From: Verrucomicrobiaceae bacterium
GTDB taxonomy: Bacteria; Verrucomicrobiota; Verrucomicrobiia; Verrucomicrobiales; Verrucomicrobiaceae
NCBI GenBank assembly: GCA_016713035.1
Contig: JADJPW010000002.1
Span: 372,001 to 436,000 of the forward strand
DNA length: 64,000 nt
Direction of reading: 5' to 3'
In this document: one piece after another, positions 8,509 through 17,669 of the stretch
Position numbering within the stretch: the stretch's first letter is position 1
How the letters are laid out: the number at the start of each line of letters is the position of its first letter
Translations under genes and position numbers: made by a program
The notes under the pieces: model-generated
Told to the model about the DNA's origin: nothing
Databases searched by the model: none
The model's input: only the letters and a program-made list of their open reading frames with translations

Positions 8509-9204
8509 TCAGAGCTTGCGCCGCATCTCTGCGACGTCTTCAAAAGATAGCTTCCGCAGCTCGCCGCGCTGATTTGCCTGGATGAACTCCTCGCGTGCCA
8601 CATCCATGCCAGTGAGCCAGCCCTCGCCAAAGGCCCAGGTGTCGATGCAGATGCACCCAGGCTTCATCGCGGGCAGTCCGCTCTTTTGTGCGGTGTGACC
8701 ACAGATGAGCGTTTTGCCAGAAAAATGAGCGTGGGCCTCATCAAAGCGCCGCCAGAAGAGCCAGGTGTCCTTTTGATCCGCCAGCGGGTAGGCACTCTCG
8801 ATGGTGGCGTGGGTGAAGAGATGTGTCTCTGTCTCAAAGTAGCGTTGGCAGCGCTTTTCCAGGAAATGCCAGTGTGCATCGGGCACGGCGCTCCACTCTG
8901 GCCCGGTCACATCGGTGTAGCTGGCCAGGGTATTCGCCCCGCCGACCATGTACCAGTTTCTGTAGTCGAAGATGCCGCTGCGAGAGTCGAGCATGAGTAG
9001 CTCATGATTGCCGATGAGGGGCACGAGCTGTGTGCGGGAATCGAGCGCGATGAGCCGCTGGATCACGCCTTTGGAGTCTGGGCCACGGTCCACGTAATCA
9101 CCCAGGGTGACGAGTGTGTCCTCACGCTGCGGTGCCAGCTCCTGCAAAAGCCTGTCCAGCGCTGTGGAGCAGCCGTGGATGTCGCCGATGACGAGGGTGC
9201 GCAT
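8509..9204 (-). CDS. PPP-family serine/threonine (or bis-nucleosidyl) phosphatase
   Basis: The protein has 231 residues from ATG 9204. The PPP metal-binding signatures are in order: GDIHG near residue 7, GDYVDRG near 37, GNHE near 69, and a later CGHTA. Small bacterial members of this type (PrpA/PrpB, ApaH-like) dephosphorylate phosphoproteins or diadenosine tetraphosphate. The sequence cannot decide between them. Upstream residues in the open frame are proline/serine-rich and non-conserved, so the internal ATG is chosen. Confidence 0.85.
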   Translation of the reverse strand: MRTLVIGDIHGCSTALDRLLQELAPQREDTLVTLGDYVDRGPDSKGVIQRLIALDSRTQLVPLIGNHELLMLDSRSGIFDYRNWYMVGGANTLASYTDVTGPEWSAVPDAHWHFLEKRCQRYFETETHLFTHATIESAYPLADQKDTWLFWRRFDEAHAHFSGKTLICGHTAQKSGLPAMKPGCICIDTWAFGEGWLTGMDVAREEFIQANQRGELRKLSFEDVAEMRRKL

Positions 9205-9337
9205 GAGTGGGAGATAAAAGGGGCTGCGGGAGCAGGAAAACGGCGGCGAAAATGGCGGCCCCTGCTGGAATGGCAACCAGAGAGTGCAGGGGATGCGTAA
9301 CCACGCTCTCCCCTGGAATCCAGCCTCCTACCCCTCT

Positions 9338-9872
9338 CTACGCGAGCATCGCCATCACGATGCCGATGACAATGATGATCAGCAGTACGATCACGAACAG
9401 CTTCAAGATGCCGCTTTTCCGCTTCACATGCGGCGTGGCGGCCATGATGCGGTGATAATCTGGGGTCATCACGAATTTCCCTTGGGCGCTAGATAGCTTC
9501 ACCAGGACGTAAATACTGATCAGTGTACCTATGGGGAAGCCGAGCAGGCCGATCGTCGCGAAAATGGCCGTCGGGATGCGTGACCAGCTCTTTAAACGAC
9601 GAATGCCGTAAGCTGCGATACCCTGACCGACCCCGAGGAGTAGGAGAATGGCACCCACCACCACAGGCGAGGCACCTTCCATGCCCTGCAACAGTATGCC
9701 CCTGAGGCCCATGACGTCTGCAAAGATCATGAAAAAAGGCCCCAAAATAATACAAAAAGCCCACCGACTTCAGCGCGGCCTCGGTTTCGATATGCTTCCT
9801 GCGGATGACCTCATCCTCAGTGTCGATTTGGAGCACTTCAGACTGCGGGGCGGCGTAGGGGTTGATTTCCAT
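9338..9872 (-). CDS. NPYA-type small membrane protein, frameshifted
   Basis: The start MEINPYAAPQSEV at ATG 9872 and the following helix IRRKHIETEAALKSVGFLYYFG belong to a hypothetical family I know from Planctomycetes/Verrucomicrobia, with an NPYAAP start and several TM helices. The frame is lost at the homopolymer cluster near 9733-9748. It resumes one base off with ADVMGLRGILLQG, three to four TM helices, and a final IVLLIIIVIGIVMAMLA to 9338. Joined, it is about 178 residues. Function unknown. The frameshift sits in runs of T, G and T, a typical indel site. Confidence 0.6.
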
Positions 9873-10038
9873 TTCTGCTTTTAGCGGATTGGTGTTTTGT
9901 TCGTCACGCAGAAAATTGTGGAGGGCTTGGCTTTTTTCTGACTGAGGCTGCAAGACCTCCCTTGGCATCCATTGTGCCAAGATTGGCTTCTTGGCCCTGT
10001 ATTGACACCTTTTTCGAAGGCGGCGCGTTTTTGCCCCC

Positions 10039-12197
10039 ATGAAAGCCACGCTGCATCTCTCGCTCGTCGCCGCTGTCTGCCTCATCAACAGCACCCAAGC
10101 CGCTGACACTTCCGCTGCCTCGAAACAGATCGACACCCTGCTCGCACAAAGCTGGCAGAAGCACCGAATCACGCCCAATCCGCTCGTGGATGATGCTACC
10201 TTCTTGCGCCGCACGTTTTTGACTGTCGTGGGCCGCATCCCCACTCTGGATGAGGCGCAGGCCTTTCACGCCAGCATCGCCAAGGACAAGCGAGCCAAGC
10301 TCATCGATTCACTGCTCGCCTCCGAGGGCTATGTGCAGCACTTTTTCAATTACTGGGCCGATGTGCTCCGTGCGCAGACCCAGGGTGGCGCGGGGAATAC
10401 CACCTCTGAAAACTACGTCAATTACCTCCGCCAAGCCCTGCGCGAAAACAAGCCCTGGGACCAGCTCGCCCGTGAGCTCGTCTCCAGCGAGGGCACCTGT
10501 TTTGACACCGGTGCGATCGGCTACTACATGCGTGACCGCGGCATGCCGCTCGATAATTTATCGAACACCACGCGCATCTTCCTTGGCACCCGCATGGAGT
10601 GTGCCCAGTGCCACGACCATCCTTTCGATAAATGGACCCAGAAGCAGTTCTTCGAGATGGCCGCCTTCACGCACAACATGACCGCTGGCAGCTACCGGTC
10701 CAAAGGCAACGACAGCGTCAACAAGCTCATCCGTGCGGACAAATCGCTCGATAAAGAAACCCAGGATCTCATGCGGCAGGCGCTCCAAGAGGTCTTCCGC
10801 CCGCTGCGTGACACGCTGGTGGTGCAAAACAAGAGCCCCATCCGCCTCCCACATGATTACAAATACCCCGACGCAAAGCCGAAGGAGGTCGTCCCTGCCT
10901 CTGTCATGTTTGGCAAGCCCATCTCCCTGACCAAAGAATCCAACACCGTCGGCGAATTCGGCAAATGGCTCACATCGACAGAAAATCCGCGCTTCACCAC
11001 CATCATCGCCAACCGTCTGTGGAAACGCGTCTTTGGAGCTGGCATCTACGAGCAGGTCGATGAGATGATGGACACCTCTGTCGCTGCGAACCCCGAGCTC
11101 ATGCGTTTTCTCGAAAAACAAATGGTCGCCCTACATTACGACATGAAGGCCTATTTGCGCATACTGCTCAATACCCAGGCCTTTGCCCGGGCGAGTGAGA
11201 AGGAGGTCGCTCCTGGCGTGCCCTATTACTTCCAGGGCCCCGTCTTCCGCCGCATGACCGCCGAGCAGGTCTGGGACTCCATGGTCGCCCTAGTCAGTCC
11301 CGATCCTGAGCAGCCCAACTGGTCCGCCCGTGAGCGTGAGCGCCGCGACCTCGCGAACCGCCGCGACCTCACCGCCATGCTCGATAAAACCGAGGACACA
11401 CTCCTCTTTGATGCTGCCAAGTCGCCGCAGCCATGAAGTCGCAAAACAAGGAATTCGATGCTCTGCGCAAAGAGCTCGATGTCGCCCGTGCCAAAGACGA
11501 CAAGGAAAAGGCCCGCGAAATCCAGCGCCGCCTGGGGGAAAGCCAGCGCATCCTGCGGGAAACTGTCTCCAAGTGCTTCTACGAGGCTGCGAAGAAATCC
11601 AACAACAAAGAAATCCAGGCCCAGCTCGCCGCCAGCGCCGGAGATGGCCCCATGGAGATGGCGATGATGAACATGATGGAAAATGCCCGCGTCGATGCCA
11701 AAGCCGCCCCGCTCAATGACAAGCTCATCAGCCGCATCAAAGCCAGCGAAGCCCTCCTCGGCCTCAAAGACCCAAAGAGCATCAAAAGCTACGAAACCTA
11801 TCAGAAGACGCTGCATCAGACATGGAGCCGTGCAGCGGAATTGCCCTCCCCAGCCCCACGCGGCCATTTCCTGCGCGAATTCGGCCAAAGTGACCGTGAT
11901 GTGATCGAAAACGCCTCCGACGAGGCCTCCGTGCCACAAGCGCTCACCATCATGAATGGCGCACTTCTCGGCCAGATCACCAGCGGCTGGTCCACCTTTA
12001 GCCTGAACCTACGTAAGGCCACCAACAACGAGGAGAAGGTCAATACTCTCTTCCTCAGCCTCTACTCACGTCTCCCCACGGCGAAGGAAAAAGCCCACAT
12101 GCTGCAAACCATCGAAAGCTACGCCTCCAACAAAAACCTCTGGGAAGACATCACCCTCGCTGCCCTCAGCACACAGCGATTCATCTTTATCGAGTGA
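10039..12197 (+). CDS. DUF1549/DUF1553 (PSD1-type) secreted protein, frameshifted
   Basis: A signal peptide (MKATLHLSLVAAVCLINSTQA) leads into DUF1549, with the conserved CAQCHDHPFDKW haem-like motif near residue 190. DUF1553 follows, with ENPRFTTIIANRLWKRVFG, RRMTAEQVWDS and, late, PRGHFLREFGQSDRD. The first frame ends at 11436. The second runs 11433-12197 and carries a charged coiled-coil insert and the DUF1553 end STQRFIFIE. A missing G near 11420 would join them as DAAK-VAAAMKSQ. The homologue at 62739-63998 reads straight through the same point, so this is one gene of about 718 residues. Such proteins are abundant in PVC genomes and often pair with DUF1501 proteins; their biochemical role is not settled. 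Confidence 0.85.
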
Positions 12198-12209
12198 GCG
12201 TGGTGATGA

Positions 12210-12566
12210 CTAGGGGAGTGGTGTCGCCTGTGGGCGTGGAGTTGAGGCTCCTGGGACCTCAGGGCTACGCATCCGCGCCAATTCCTCTGCCATCGGGAGC
12301 TTCCAGGCTAGATAGAGAGTCAGCACCAGCATCGCCAGCATGAGCAGACAGATGAGATAAAAGCCGGGGCGTTGTTGGCTTTTCGAGCAGTCGAGCTCTT
12401 CGGCGAGGAAGCGAATGAGCTCCGTGTTCGCCTTTCCATCGACGGGTGGAGCGGCGAGTTTGATGAGGAGCACGGGACGGCCTTTTTCATCCGCAGTCCA
12501 GCCTGCGAAGGCGGATGCACGGGCATTGGGCGTGACGCGGACGGTGAGCTGGGCGGAGTCTGACAT
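12210..12566 (-). CDS. DUF167 (YggU-like) domain truncated and fused to a membrane segment
   Basis: The protein has 118 residues from ATG 12566. Residues 1-68 (LTVRVTPNARASAFAGW, then IKLAAPPVDGKANTELIRFLAEEL) are a good DUF167 match. The family would continue with a last strand-helix of about 25 residues. Here it switches after LDCSKSQ to RPGFYLICLLMLAMLVLTLYLAW, a membrane helix, and a proline-rich tail. The chimera could result from a deletion joining yggU to a small membrane-protein gene, or from an indel. DUF167 function is unknown. Confidence 0.6.
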   Translation of the reverse strand: MSDSAQLTVRVTPNARASAFAGWTADEKGRPVLLIKLAAPPVDGKANTELIRFLAEELDCSKSQQRPGFYLICLLMLAMLVLTLYLAWKLPMAEELARMRSPEVPGASTPRPQATPLP

Positions 12567-12588
12567 GAGAGGCTGGGGCGGGGGAGAT

Positions 12589-13005
12589 TTAGGAAAGCAT
12601 GCGCTGGCGCAGCTCTGGGGTGGGGAGCATGCAGCTCTGGTGCTTGCCGAACCACTGGTAGCGATGGCGAGCGATGAAGTAATACAGCGCATCCCGCAGG
12701 CTACGGGGGAGTGCTTTGAAGATCACCGCGAGGCTCCACCAGCCGCCCAGTGCCCGCGCGATCTCGATCCCGGCATCACTCGCACGGAATGCGCCGTGGG
12801 GTGTGATGAAGAGCATGGTGTGCGGTGCCTGCGGATCGAGCCCGTGCTCACGATAGAGGCGGGTTCCTAGCTCACTCTGGATCGGCGCAAATCGGATGCG
12901 TGCGTGCTTGTCGATCTTGACGAGGGTCTGCACACCGCCGTCGCAGAGATGGCAAATGCCGTCAAAGAGCAGCAGGTGATCGTGCGCGGCGTCGTAGCAG
13001 TTCAT
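12589..13005 (-). CDS. DUF393/DCC thiol-disulfide oxidoreductase family protein
   Basis: The protein has 138 residues from ATG 13005. The N-terminal LLLFDGICHLCDGGVQ holds the family motif DGxCxLC. It continues with ARIRFAPIQSELG and ends LPRSLRDALYYFIARHRYQWFG, the usual DCC C-terminus. The family is predicted to have a thioredoxin-like fold; substrates are not established. It starts two bases after the stop of the DUF1361 gene, so the two are probably cotranscribed. The last residues are compatible with the normal end (about 130-140). Confidence 0.85.
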   Translation of the reverse strand: MNCYDAAHDHLLLFDGICHLCDGGVQTLVKIDKHARIRFAPIQSELGTRLYREHGLDPQAPHTMLFITPHGAFRASDAGIEIARALGGWWSLAVIFKALPRSLRDALYYFIARHRYQWFGKHQSCMLPTPELRQRMLS

Positions 13006-13006
13006 T

Positions 13007-13645
13007 TCAGTCCACTTCCTTCGCCGAGGGAGCGGCAAAAATCCACACGAGATACGCCAGCGTGAGCAGCGCGGCGGTGATGAGGGTGAAAAGCCATACC
13101 TCCGCATATGCCGTAGGCTGCATGAGCGGTGCGGCGATGCTGCGCATAAGTGCGAGTGGCCGTGTGAGGATGTCCCAGCTATTCCAGCGCAAAAAGCGGC
13201 CCAAATAGATGCCAAATCCCGTCAGAGGCATGACCAGCACCACCCCTGCCCAAGCTGTGCGATGGCTGAAATGCCGCGCTACCCAGGTCTGCACTAGGCG
13301 CAGGGACTCAAAGCCCAGCCACAGTGCCGTGAAGGAAAAGGAAAGCAGCATCGTGAGGTCAAACCACACTGGCACACCAACACGGGGCCGCAGGTGGATC
13401 AAATCCGTGAGCACATAGGGTGCATTCGGAAAGAAAAGCAGCCATAGCGCCAGCAGCGGCAGCGCCCGCGAGTAAACACGGCTGCGTGGCAGCAGTAGTG
13501 CGAAACCCAGCGGCAGCGCCGCCAGAAACAGATTCCACAGCATGAAACTGAAGTACGTGCCCCCACTGAGAAGGACGCGGGTAAAGTACAGCGCGGCACA
13601 GAACAAGATGGCGGCGATTTTCAGCAGAAAGATGCGCGGGGACAT
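13007..13645 (-). CDS. DUF1361 membrane protein
   Basis: The protein has 212 residues. Six or so hydrophobic segments are interrupted by the DUF1361 signatures FPNAPYVLTDLIHLRPR and GFGIYLGRFLRWNSWD, which are distinctive for this family of integral membrane proteins. Function unknown. It lies directly upstream of the DUF393 gene. The start ATG 13645 gives the usual length, with a hydrophobic first helix. Confidence 0.85.
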   Translation of the reverse strand: MSPRIFLLKIAAILFCAALYFTRVLLSGGTYFSFMLWNLFLAALPLGFALLLPRSRVYSRALPLLALWLLFFPNAPYVLTDLIHLRPRVGVPVWFDLTMLLSFSFTALWLGFESLRLVQTWVARHFSHRTAWAGVVLVMPLTGFGIYLGRFLRWNSWDILTRPLALMRSIAAPLMQPTAYAEVWLFTLITAALLTLAYLVWIFAAPSAKEVD

Positions 13646-13707
13646 GGGGGCAGCTTCATGCCAGCCAGCGCATGCAGCAAATGCTTCACACCCATTTCAC
13701 ACAGACC

Positions 13708-14229
13708 TCATTTCCTGCGCTGATACTCGGTGAATCGCATGCTGTGCGCATTTTCCGCATCCGCATCCTGCCGCTGGCTGCTGGTGCAGATCCATTCATC
13801 CGGCGAGATGGCGGGGAAAGAGACTCCACTGCCCAGCGTGGTCTGGACCTCCGTGATGAGTAGCCGCTGGGCATACGGCATGGCTGCTGCATAGGCTGCG
13901 GAGCCGCCACAGACGAAGATTTCGCCCACTGCGCTGCTTTGGGCCAAAGCGAGAGCCTCCGCGACATCACGGACGGCATGCCCATTCGGCACGATGAGGC
14001 CCGAGTCATGCGTGAGCACCAGCGGCGTGTGATCGCGGAACCAGCCCCGCATCTCATCATACGTGCGTCGGCCGAGGAGCAGCCAACGGCCCGCCGTGAT
14101 GGCACGAAAATGAAGGCGATCACGCGGTAGATCCCATGGCACACCCTTTTCACGCGAGATGAAGCCATCCTCCGACACAGCGGCGATGAGCGTGAGCCGT
14201 GGGCTGGTGTGTGGAGTGAGCGTGTTCAC
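13708..14229 (-). CDS. folA: Dihydrofolate reductase
   Basis: The protein has 173 residues. It begins (after a short lead) LTLIAAVSEDGFISREKGVPWDLPRDRLHFRAIT, matching the DHFR N-terminus with the W/L-P and D (here DLPRDRLHF) active-site strip. GRRTYDEM and the nucleotide-binding VGEIFVCGGSAAYAAAMPYA follow. It reduces dihydrofolate with NADPH. The start is GTG 14229, overlapping the TGA of the upstream hydrolase gene (GTGA), which indicates coupled translation. The family call is firm; whether it is the main cellular DHFR is not shown. Confidence 0.85.
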   Translation of the reverse strand: MNTLTPHTSPRLTLIAAVSEDGFISREKGVPWDLPRDRLHFRAITAGRWLLLGRRTYDEMRGWFRDHTPLVLTHDSGLIVPNGHAVRDVAEALALAQSSAVGEIFVCGGSAAYAAAMPYAQRLLITEVQTTLGSGVSFPAISPDEWICTSSQRQDADAENAHSMRFTEYQRRK

Positions 14230-15227
14230 GTCGGGCTGCCAGTCGGCGGAGGAAAGATGGCGCTTTCTCCTTCATTCAGCACAGTGACTCGCCCCTCCAG
14301 CCCACGCTGCGCCACAGCAGTGATGAGCCGCTCCGCAGGCTCGTGCAGTGGCTCGCCACTGAGAGGGTAAGTATCAAAATGCATCGGCACCATGTGACGT
14401 GCACCAGTCATCAGAAAGGCATCCAGAGCCTCCTCTGGACTCATGTGAACCGGTCGTCCACTGGGTGGCTCATAGGCGCCGATAGGCATCAGTGCGACAT
14501 CAATGCTGGCCCTGCGACCGATCTCCGCAAAACCATCAAACATGGAACTATCTCCACAATGATACACCGTGTGCCCAGGCCCCTGGATGAGATAACCACC
14601 GAATCCGCGATGCGTGTCATGGAGCATCCGTGCTCCCCAGTGCCGTGCCGGCGTGAGCGTGATGCGCAGCTCGGCAAAGGTGGCACTCTGCCAGGGGCGC
14701 AGCTCGACGATGCGGCCAAATCCACAGTTCTTCAGCAGCCCGCCTACTCCCTCCGGCACAATCACGGGCTGAGCCGCAGCCACTTTGCGCAGTGAGGGGA
14801 CATGTAAATGGTCATGGTGCGCATGCGTGATCAGCACGAGATCGATTCGCGGCAGATCATGTGCCCAGACACTCGGATGGCGCACACGCTTGATCGGCCC
14901 CAGCCACAGAGCCCAGATCGGGTCGATGAGGATATTCATGCCACCGATTTGCACCAGGAAGCCCGCATGCCCCAGCCAAGTCACGGCCATCTCATCCACG
15001 GCGACTTCTGGAAGCGTCCCAAAATCATGCCCAGGGCGGCGCGGTGCCAGAAGCACCGGCAAAAGGACCTTATTGAGATAATCCATGTTCCGCTTCTGCC
15101 AGCCCTCGACGGGGCGCAGGCCGATTTGGTTTTGCCCATCTCCCTCGACTCTACCGAGCAAGGAGGAGCGGCGTTTCGGCCGCAAGGTGATGACGCTGTC
15201 AGGCGTGTGGGCGTGGAGATCAGACAT
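14226..15227 (-). CDS. Metallo-beta-lactamase fold hydrolase (UlaG/NAPE-PLD-like)
   Basis: The protein has 333 residues from ATG 15227. The metal motif THAHHDHLH (HxHxDH) lies near residue 150, preceded by VTWLGHAGFLVQIGGMNILIDPIW. Later ligand regions are ARHWG, YHCGDSSMF and MPMHFDTYPL. This pattern (WLGHAG start, HWGAR, GDSS, PMHFGT-like end) is that of the UlaG/NAPE-phospholipase D branch, which hydrolyses phosphodiester or lactone bonds. The substrate is not inferable. The last codon overlaps the GTG start of folA. Confidence 0.8.
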   Translation of the reverse strand: MSDLHAHTPDSVITLRPKRRSSLLGRVEGDGQNQIGLRPVEGWQKRNMDYLNKVLLPVLLAPRRPGHDFGTLPEVAVDEMAVTWLGHAGFLVQIGGMNILIDPIWALWLGPIKRVRHPSVWAHDLPRIDLVLITHAHHDHLHVPSLRKVAAAQPVIVPEGVGGLLKNCGFGRIVELRPWQSATFAELRITLTPARHWGARMLHDTHRGFGGYLIQGPGHTVYHCGDSSMFDGFAEIGRRASIDVALMPIGAYEPPSGRPVHMSPEEALDAFLMTGARHMVPMHFDTYPLSGEPLHEPAERLITAVAQRGLEGRVTVLNEGESAIFPPPTGSPT

Positions 15228-15403
15228 GATCCGGTGGGTATAACGGAGCCGTGCGGTGCGGAGTCTAGTCAGAGCGTCGTTTTTAAACAAGGAGGAAGTT
15301 CTTGGCAAAACGCGAACTCTCGCCAGCATGGCCGTCCAACGCTGGGAAACGTCTGTGACACAGGCTTTCTCCGTGCCGTAATTCCAACCCTGGAGCCAAG
15401 AGC

Positions 15404-16006
15404 ATGAATGAAGTGTTGAACAAAAGTAGCGTGCTGGTTTTGAACCGGCATTGGCAAGCCATCGACGTGAAAACGCCCATCGAGGCCTTCGGCATGATCG
15501 CCGCAGGAAACGCCACCGCCCTCGACATCCATCCCGGAGGAGACATGCGGCCCGTGACCTGGGAGGAGTGGGTGCATCTGCCCGTACGACCAGAGGACAA
15601 TGCCATCGGTACTGTCAGCGGCGGCGTGCGCATCCCCAGCGTGCTCGTGCTCGCCCGCTATGACAAAGTGCCGCGTCGGCGCCCCAAATTCTGCGCCAAA
15701 GCCATCTGGGAGCGAGATGGCGGCATCTGCCAATACACTGGACGAAAACTCCGGCCTCATGAGGGCAATATCGACCACATCGTCCCCATCTCACGCGGAG
15801 GCGGCACCAACTGGGAAAACTGCGTCCTCGCCGACCGGAAGATCAACAGCCGAAAAGGCAACAAGCTACCCGACGAAGCCGGTCTGAAGCTCCTGCGCCG
15901 ACCCACGACACCACCAGAGCTACCCGTGACGCATCTGATCAAAAACACCCACCGCGTTCGCGATTGGGATCTATTCCTGCAGCATGTGAATGCCGCAGCC
16001 TCCTGA
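15404..16006 (+). CDS. HNH endonuclease family protein
   Basis: The protein has 200 residues. The N-terminal half (SSVLVLNRHWQAIDVKTPIEAF) is the usual lead of short chromosomal HNH proteins. The C-terminal HNH motif spans CQYTGRKLRPHEGNIDHI, then PISRGGGTNWENCVLADRKIN and SRKGNKLP. One normally cysteinyl zinc position is replaced (CQYTG instead of CxYC). It is a stand-alone gene divergent from the MBL hydrolase and convergent with the YkgJ/ADH gene. Its biological target is unknown; no phage or restriction genes are near. Confidence 0.85.
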   Translation: MNEVLNKSSVLVLNRHWQAIDVKTPIEAFGMIAAGNATALDIHPGGDMRPVTWEEWVHLPVRPEDNAIGTVSGGVRIPSVLVLARYDKVPRRRPKFCAKAIWERDGGICQYTGRKLRPHEGNIDHIVPISRGGGTNWENCVLADRKINSRKGNKLPDEAGLKLLRRPTTPPELPVTHLIKNTHRVRDWDLFLQHVNAAAS

Positions 16007-16015
16007 GCCCGCTCA

Positions 16016-17539
16016 TCACACCACCGTTACCGCTTTGATCACCCCCGCAGCAGGGTCCAGCCAGGACTCCATGTGCTGCGGCAAATCTGCGAAATCGCAG
16101 CGGTGACTGATCCATGGACGCGTATCAATCTCGCCGCGCTGGATCATCCCCAAAATCCGTGGAAAATCCGCGCTTTGCGCATTCCTGCTAGCCAGCAGCG
16201 TCAGCTCCCGGCGATGAAAAAGCGGATCATCCAGCACCACAGACTCCTTCGTGATACCGACAAACACGATACGCCCAGTGAACTCCGCATAACCCAGCGT
16301 CGCACTCATCGACGCCGCATTCCCCGTCGCATCGAAAATCACCCGCGCCCTGTAATTCGCAGCCAGAGCCCCCGTAGCCCGCACACCAGCATAGTGCGTC
16401 TCCACAAAGGCACGGCGACGTGCATTGGACTCCAAAACCGTGATACGAGCACCCGCCGCACGCGCAAACTCCACCACCGTAAGCCCAATCGGCCCCGCTC
16501 CGATGATCAACACCTCATCATCAACCATCACCGAGGCGCGATTCACAGCATGGCAACCGATTGCCAGCGTCTCCACCAGCGCCAATTGCTCAAAAGCAAG
16601 TGCATTGCCTACATGGAGCTTCGCAGCCGGAAGCAGCAACTCCTCACGCATGCCCCCATCCGTATGCACACCTAACACCGCAAGCGTCTCACAGCAGTTC
16701 GTATTTCCACGTTTACAAGCCTGGCAACTGCCACAGTTCAGATAAGGCTCAACAGCGCAGCGATCACCAGACTTCACCCCAGTCACCCCTTCACCCGTCG
16801 CCAGCACCTCCACGCCCAACTCGTGCCCTAAAATGCGTGGGTATTCGATAAACGGCATCTTTCCGAGAAAGCCGCTGAAATCCGTGCCGCAGATGCCAAT
16901 GGCACGCACACGCACCAGTACCTCACCAGCACCTGGAGAGCCCGTAGGCGTCGCGGGCACCCACTCGAAGCGGCGCGGCGCCACCAGAGCCAGTGCGCGG
17001 TGTGACATGCGTGGATGGAAATCGTGATTCAGCATACTTTTAAGATCATGCATCGCTACATCGAGCAATTGACGATTTTTCGTCATTTCAGGCTCCAGAT
17101 GCGGACTTGGACGGGTAGCAATAGCACGCTCATACTGCTCCACGAGAGCACTCCCATCATCACGCTGCCCACACTCTTCCAGTAGCCCCTTTACTCGCTC
17201 CACCAGAGCCCGAGCGGAGCGGATACTACTCAGGCATTCCGCCTCTGTTCGTGCATGGAGCTCCAACCGGCGGAGTTGCTCACAGCGAAAGGCCCTGCAT
17301 CGCACGGGCCGCTCCGAATAGATCGAGCACCCACCTTGCCGCAGTGCCGCGCAGGGCTGCTCCATAAAGCTCTCCCCATTTTTCCGCCGAATCCGCGCCC
17401 CCAGCTCCATGAGCCGTCCCGGTCTATCCGAAGGCTGCATCCGCACGATTTGGAACAAAGTCCCATCACAGCACATGCCGCAAGCAGCACACAAGCGGCT
17501 CGCAGCCTCAGCGGCGGTGGATTCATGCATAGGCATCAT
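16016..17539 (-). CDS. YkgJ-type Cys-cluster protein fused to zinc alcohol dehydrogenase
   Basis: This is one continuous frame of 507 residues. Residues 1-175 have the YkgJ pattern: CAACGMCCDGTLF, then GGCSIYSERPVRCRAFRCEQL, a cysteine cluster thought to bind Zn or Fe-S. After MLNHDFHPR the sequence becomes a full medium-chain dehydrogenase starting MSHRALALVAPRRFEW (ATG 17008). It has GHELGVEV, the structural-zinc loop with four cysteines (CGSCQACKRGNTNCC) and the Rossmann motif IGAGPIGLTVVEFARAAGA. The dehydrogenase resembles the sorbitol/threonine dehydrogenase group. Either a real fusion or loss of the YkgJ stop codon is possible; each part is the normal length of a separate protein. Confidence 0.75.
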   Translation of the reverse strand: MMPMHESTAAEAASRLCAACGMCCDGTLFQIVRMQPSDRPGRLMELGARIRRKNGESFMEQPCAALRQGGCSIYSERPVRCRAFRCEQLRRLELHARTEAECLSSIRSARALVERVKGLLEECGQRDDGSALVEQYERAIATRPSPHLEPEMTKNRQLLDVAMHDLKSMLNHDFHPRMSHRALALVAPRRFEWVPATPTGSPGAGEVLVRVRAIGICGTDFSGFLGKMPFIEYPRILGHELGVEVLATGEGVTGVKSGDRCAVEPYLNCGSCQACKRGNTNCCETLAVLGVHTDGGMREELLLPAAKLHVGNALAFEQLALVETLAIGCHAVNRASVMVDDEVLIIGAGPIGLTVVEFARAAGARITVLESNARRRAFVETHYAGVRATGALAANYRARVIFDATGNAASMSATLGYAEFTGRIVFVGITKESVVLDDPLFHRRELTLLASRNAQSADFPRILGMIQRGEIDTRPWISHRCDFADLPQHMESWLDPAAGVIKAVTVV

Positions 17540-17585
17540 GCAACAACTACCCGATAACCACGTCAGTTTGCAAGCAATGACACAC

Positions 17586-17621
17586 GATATGTAACTTTGA
17601 GCATGGCACAAAGTTATTGCA
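17586..17621 (+). promoter_or_regulatory. Conserved leader motif upstream of RAYT copy 1
   Basis: GATATGTA, 18 bases, then AGTTATTGCA. The same pair with a 17-base spacer occurs at 26202-26236 upstream of the second transposase gene, although the surroundings differ. It may be the promoter or the left boundary of the mobile unit. Confidence 0.45.
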
Positions 17622-17669
17622 TTCTCCTTTTTGTGGCCTACAGGCTGCATTGTCCACCCTTCGTTGCAC

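Noticed and set aside
9990..10038. TTGACA near 10003 considered as a promoter for the PSD1 gene
   Set aside because: No reasonable -10 box follows at 16-18 bases, and a single hexamer is weak evidence in a genome of this composition.
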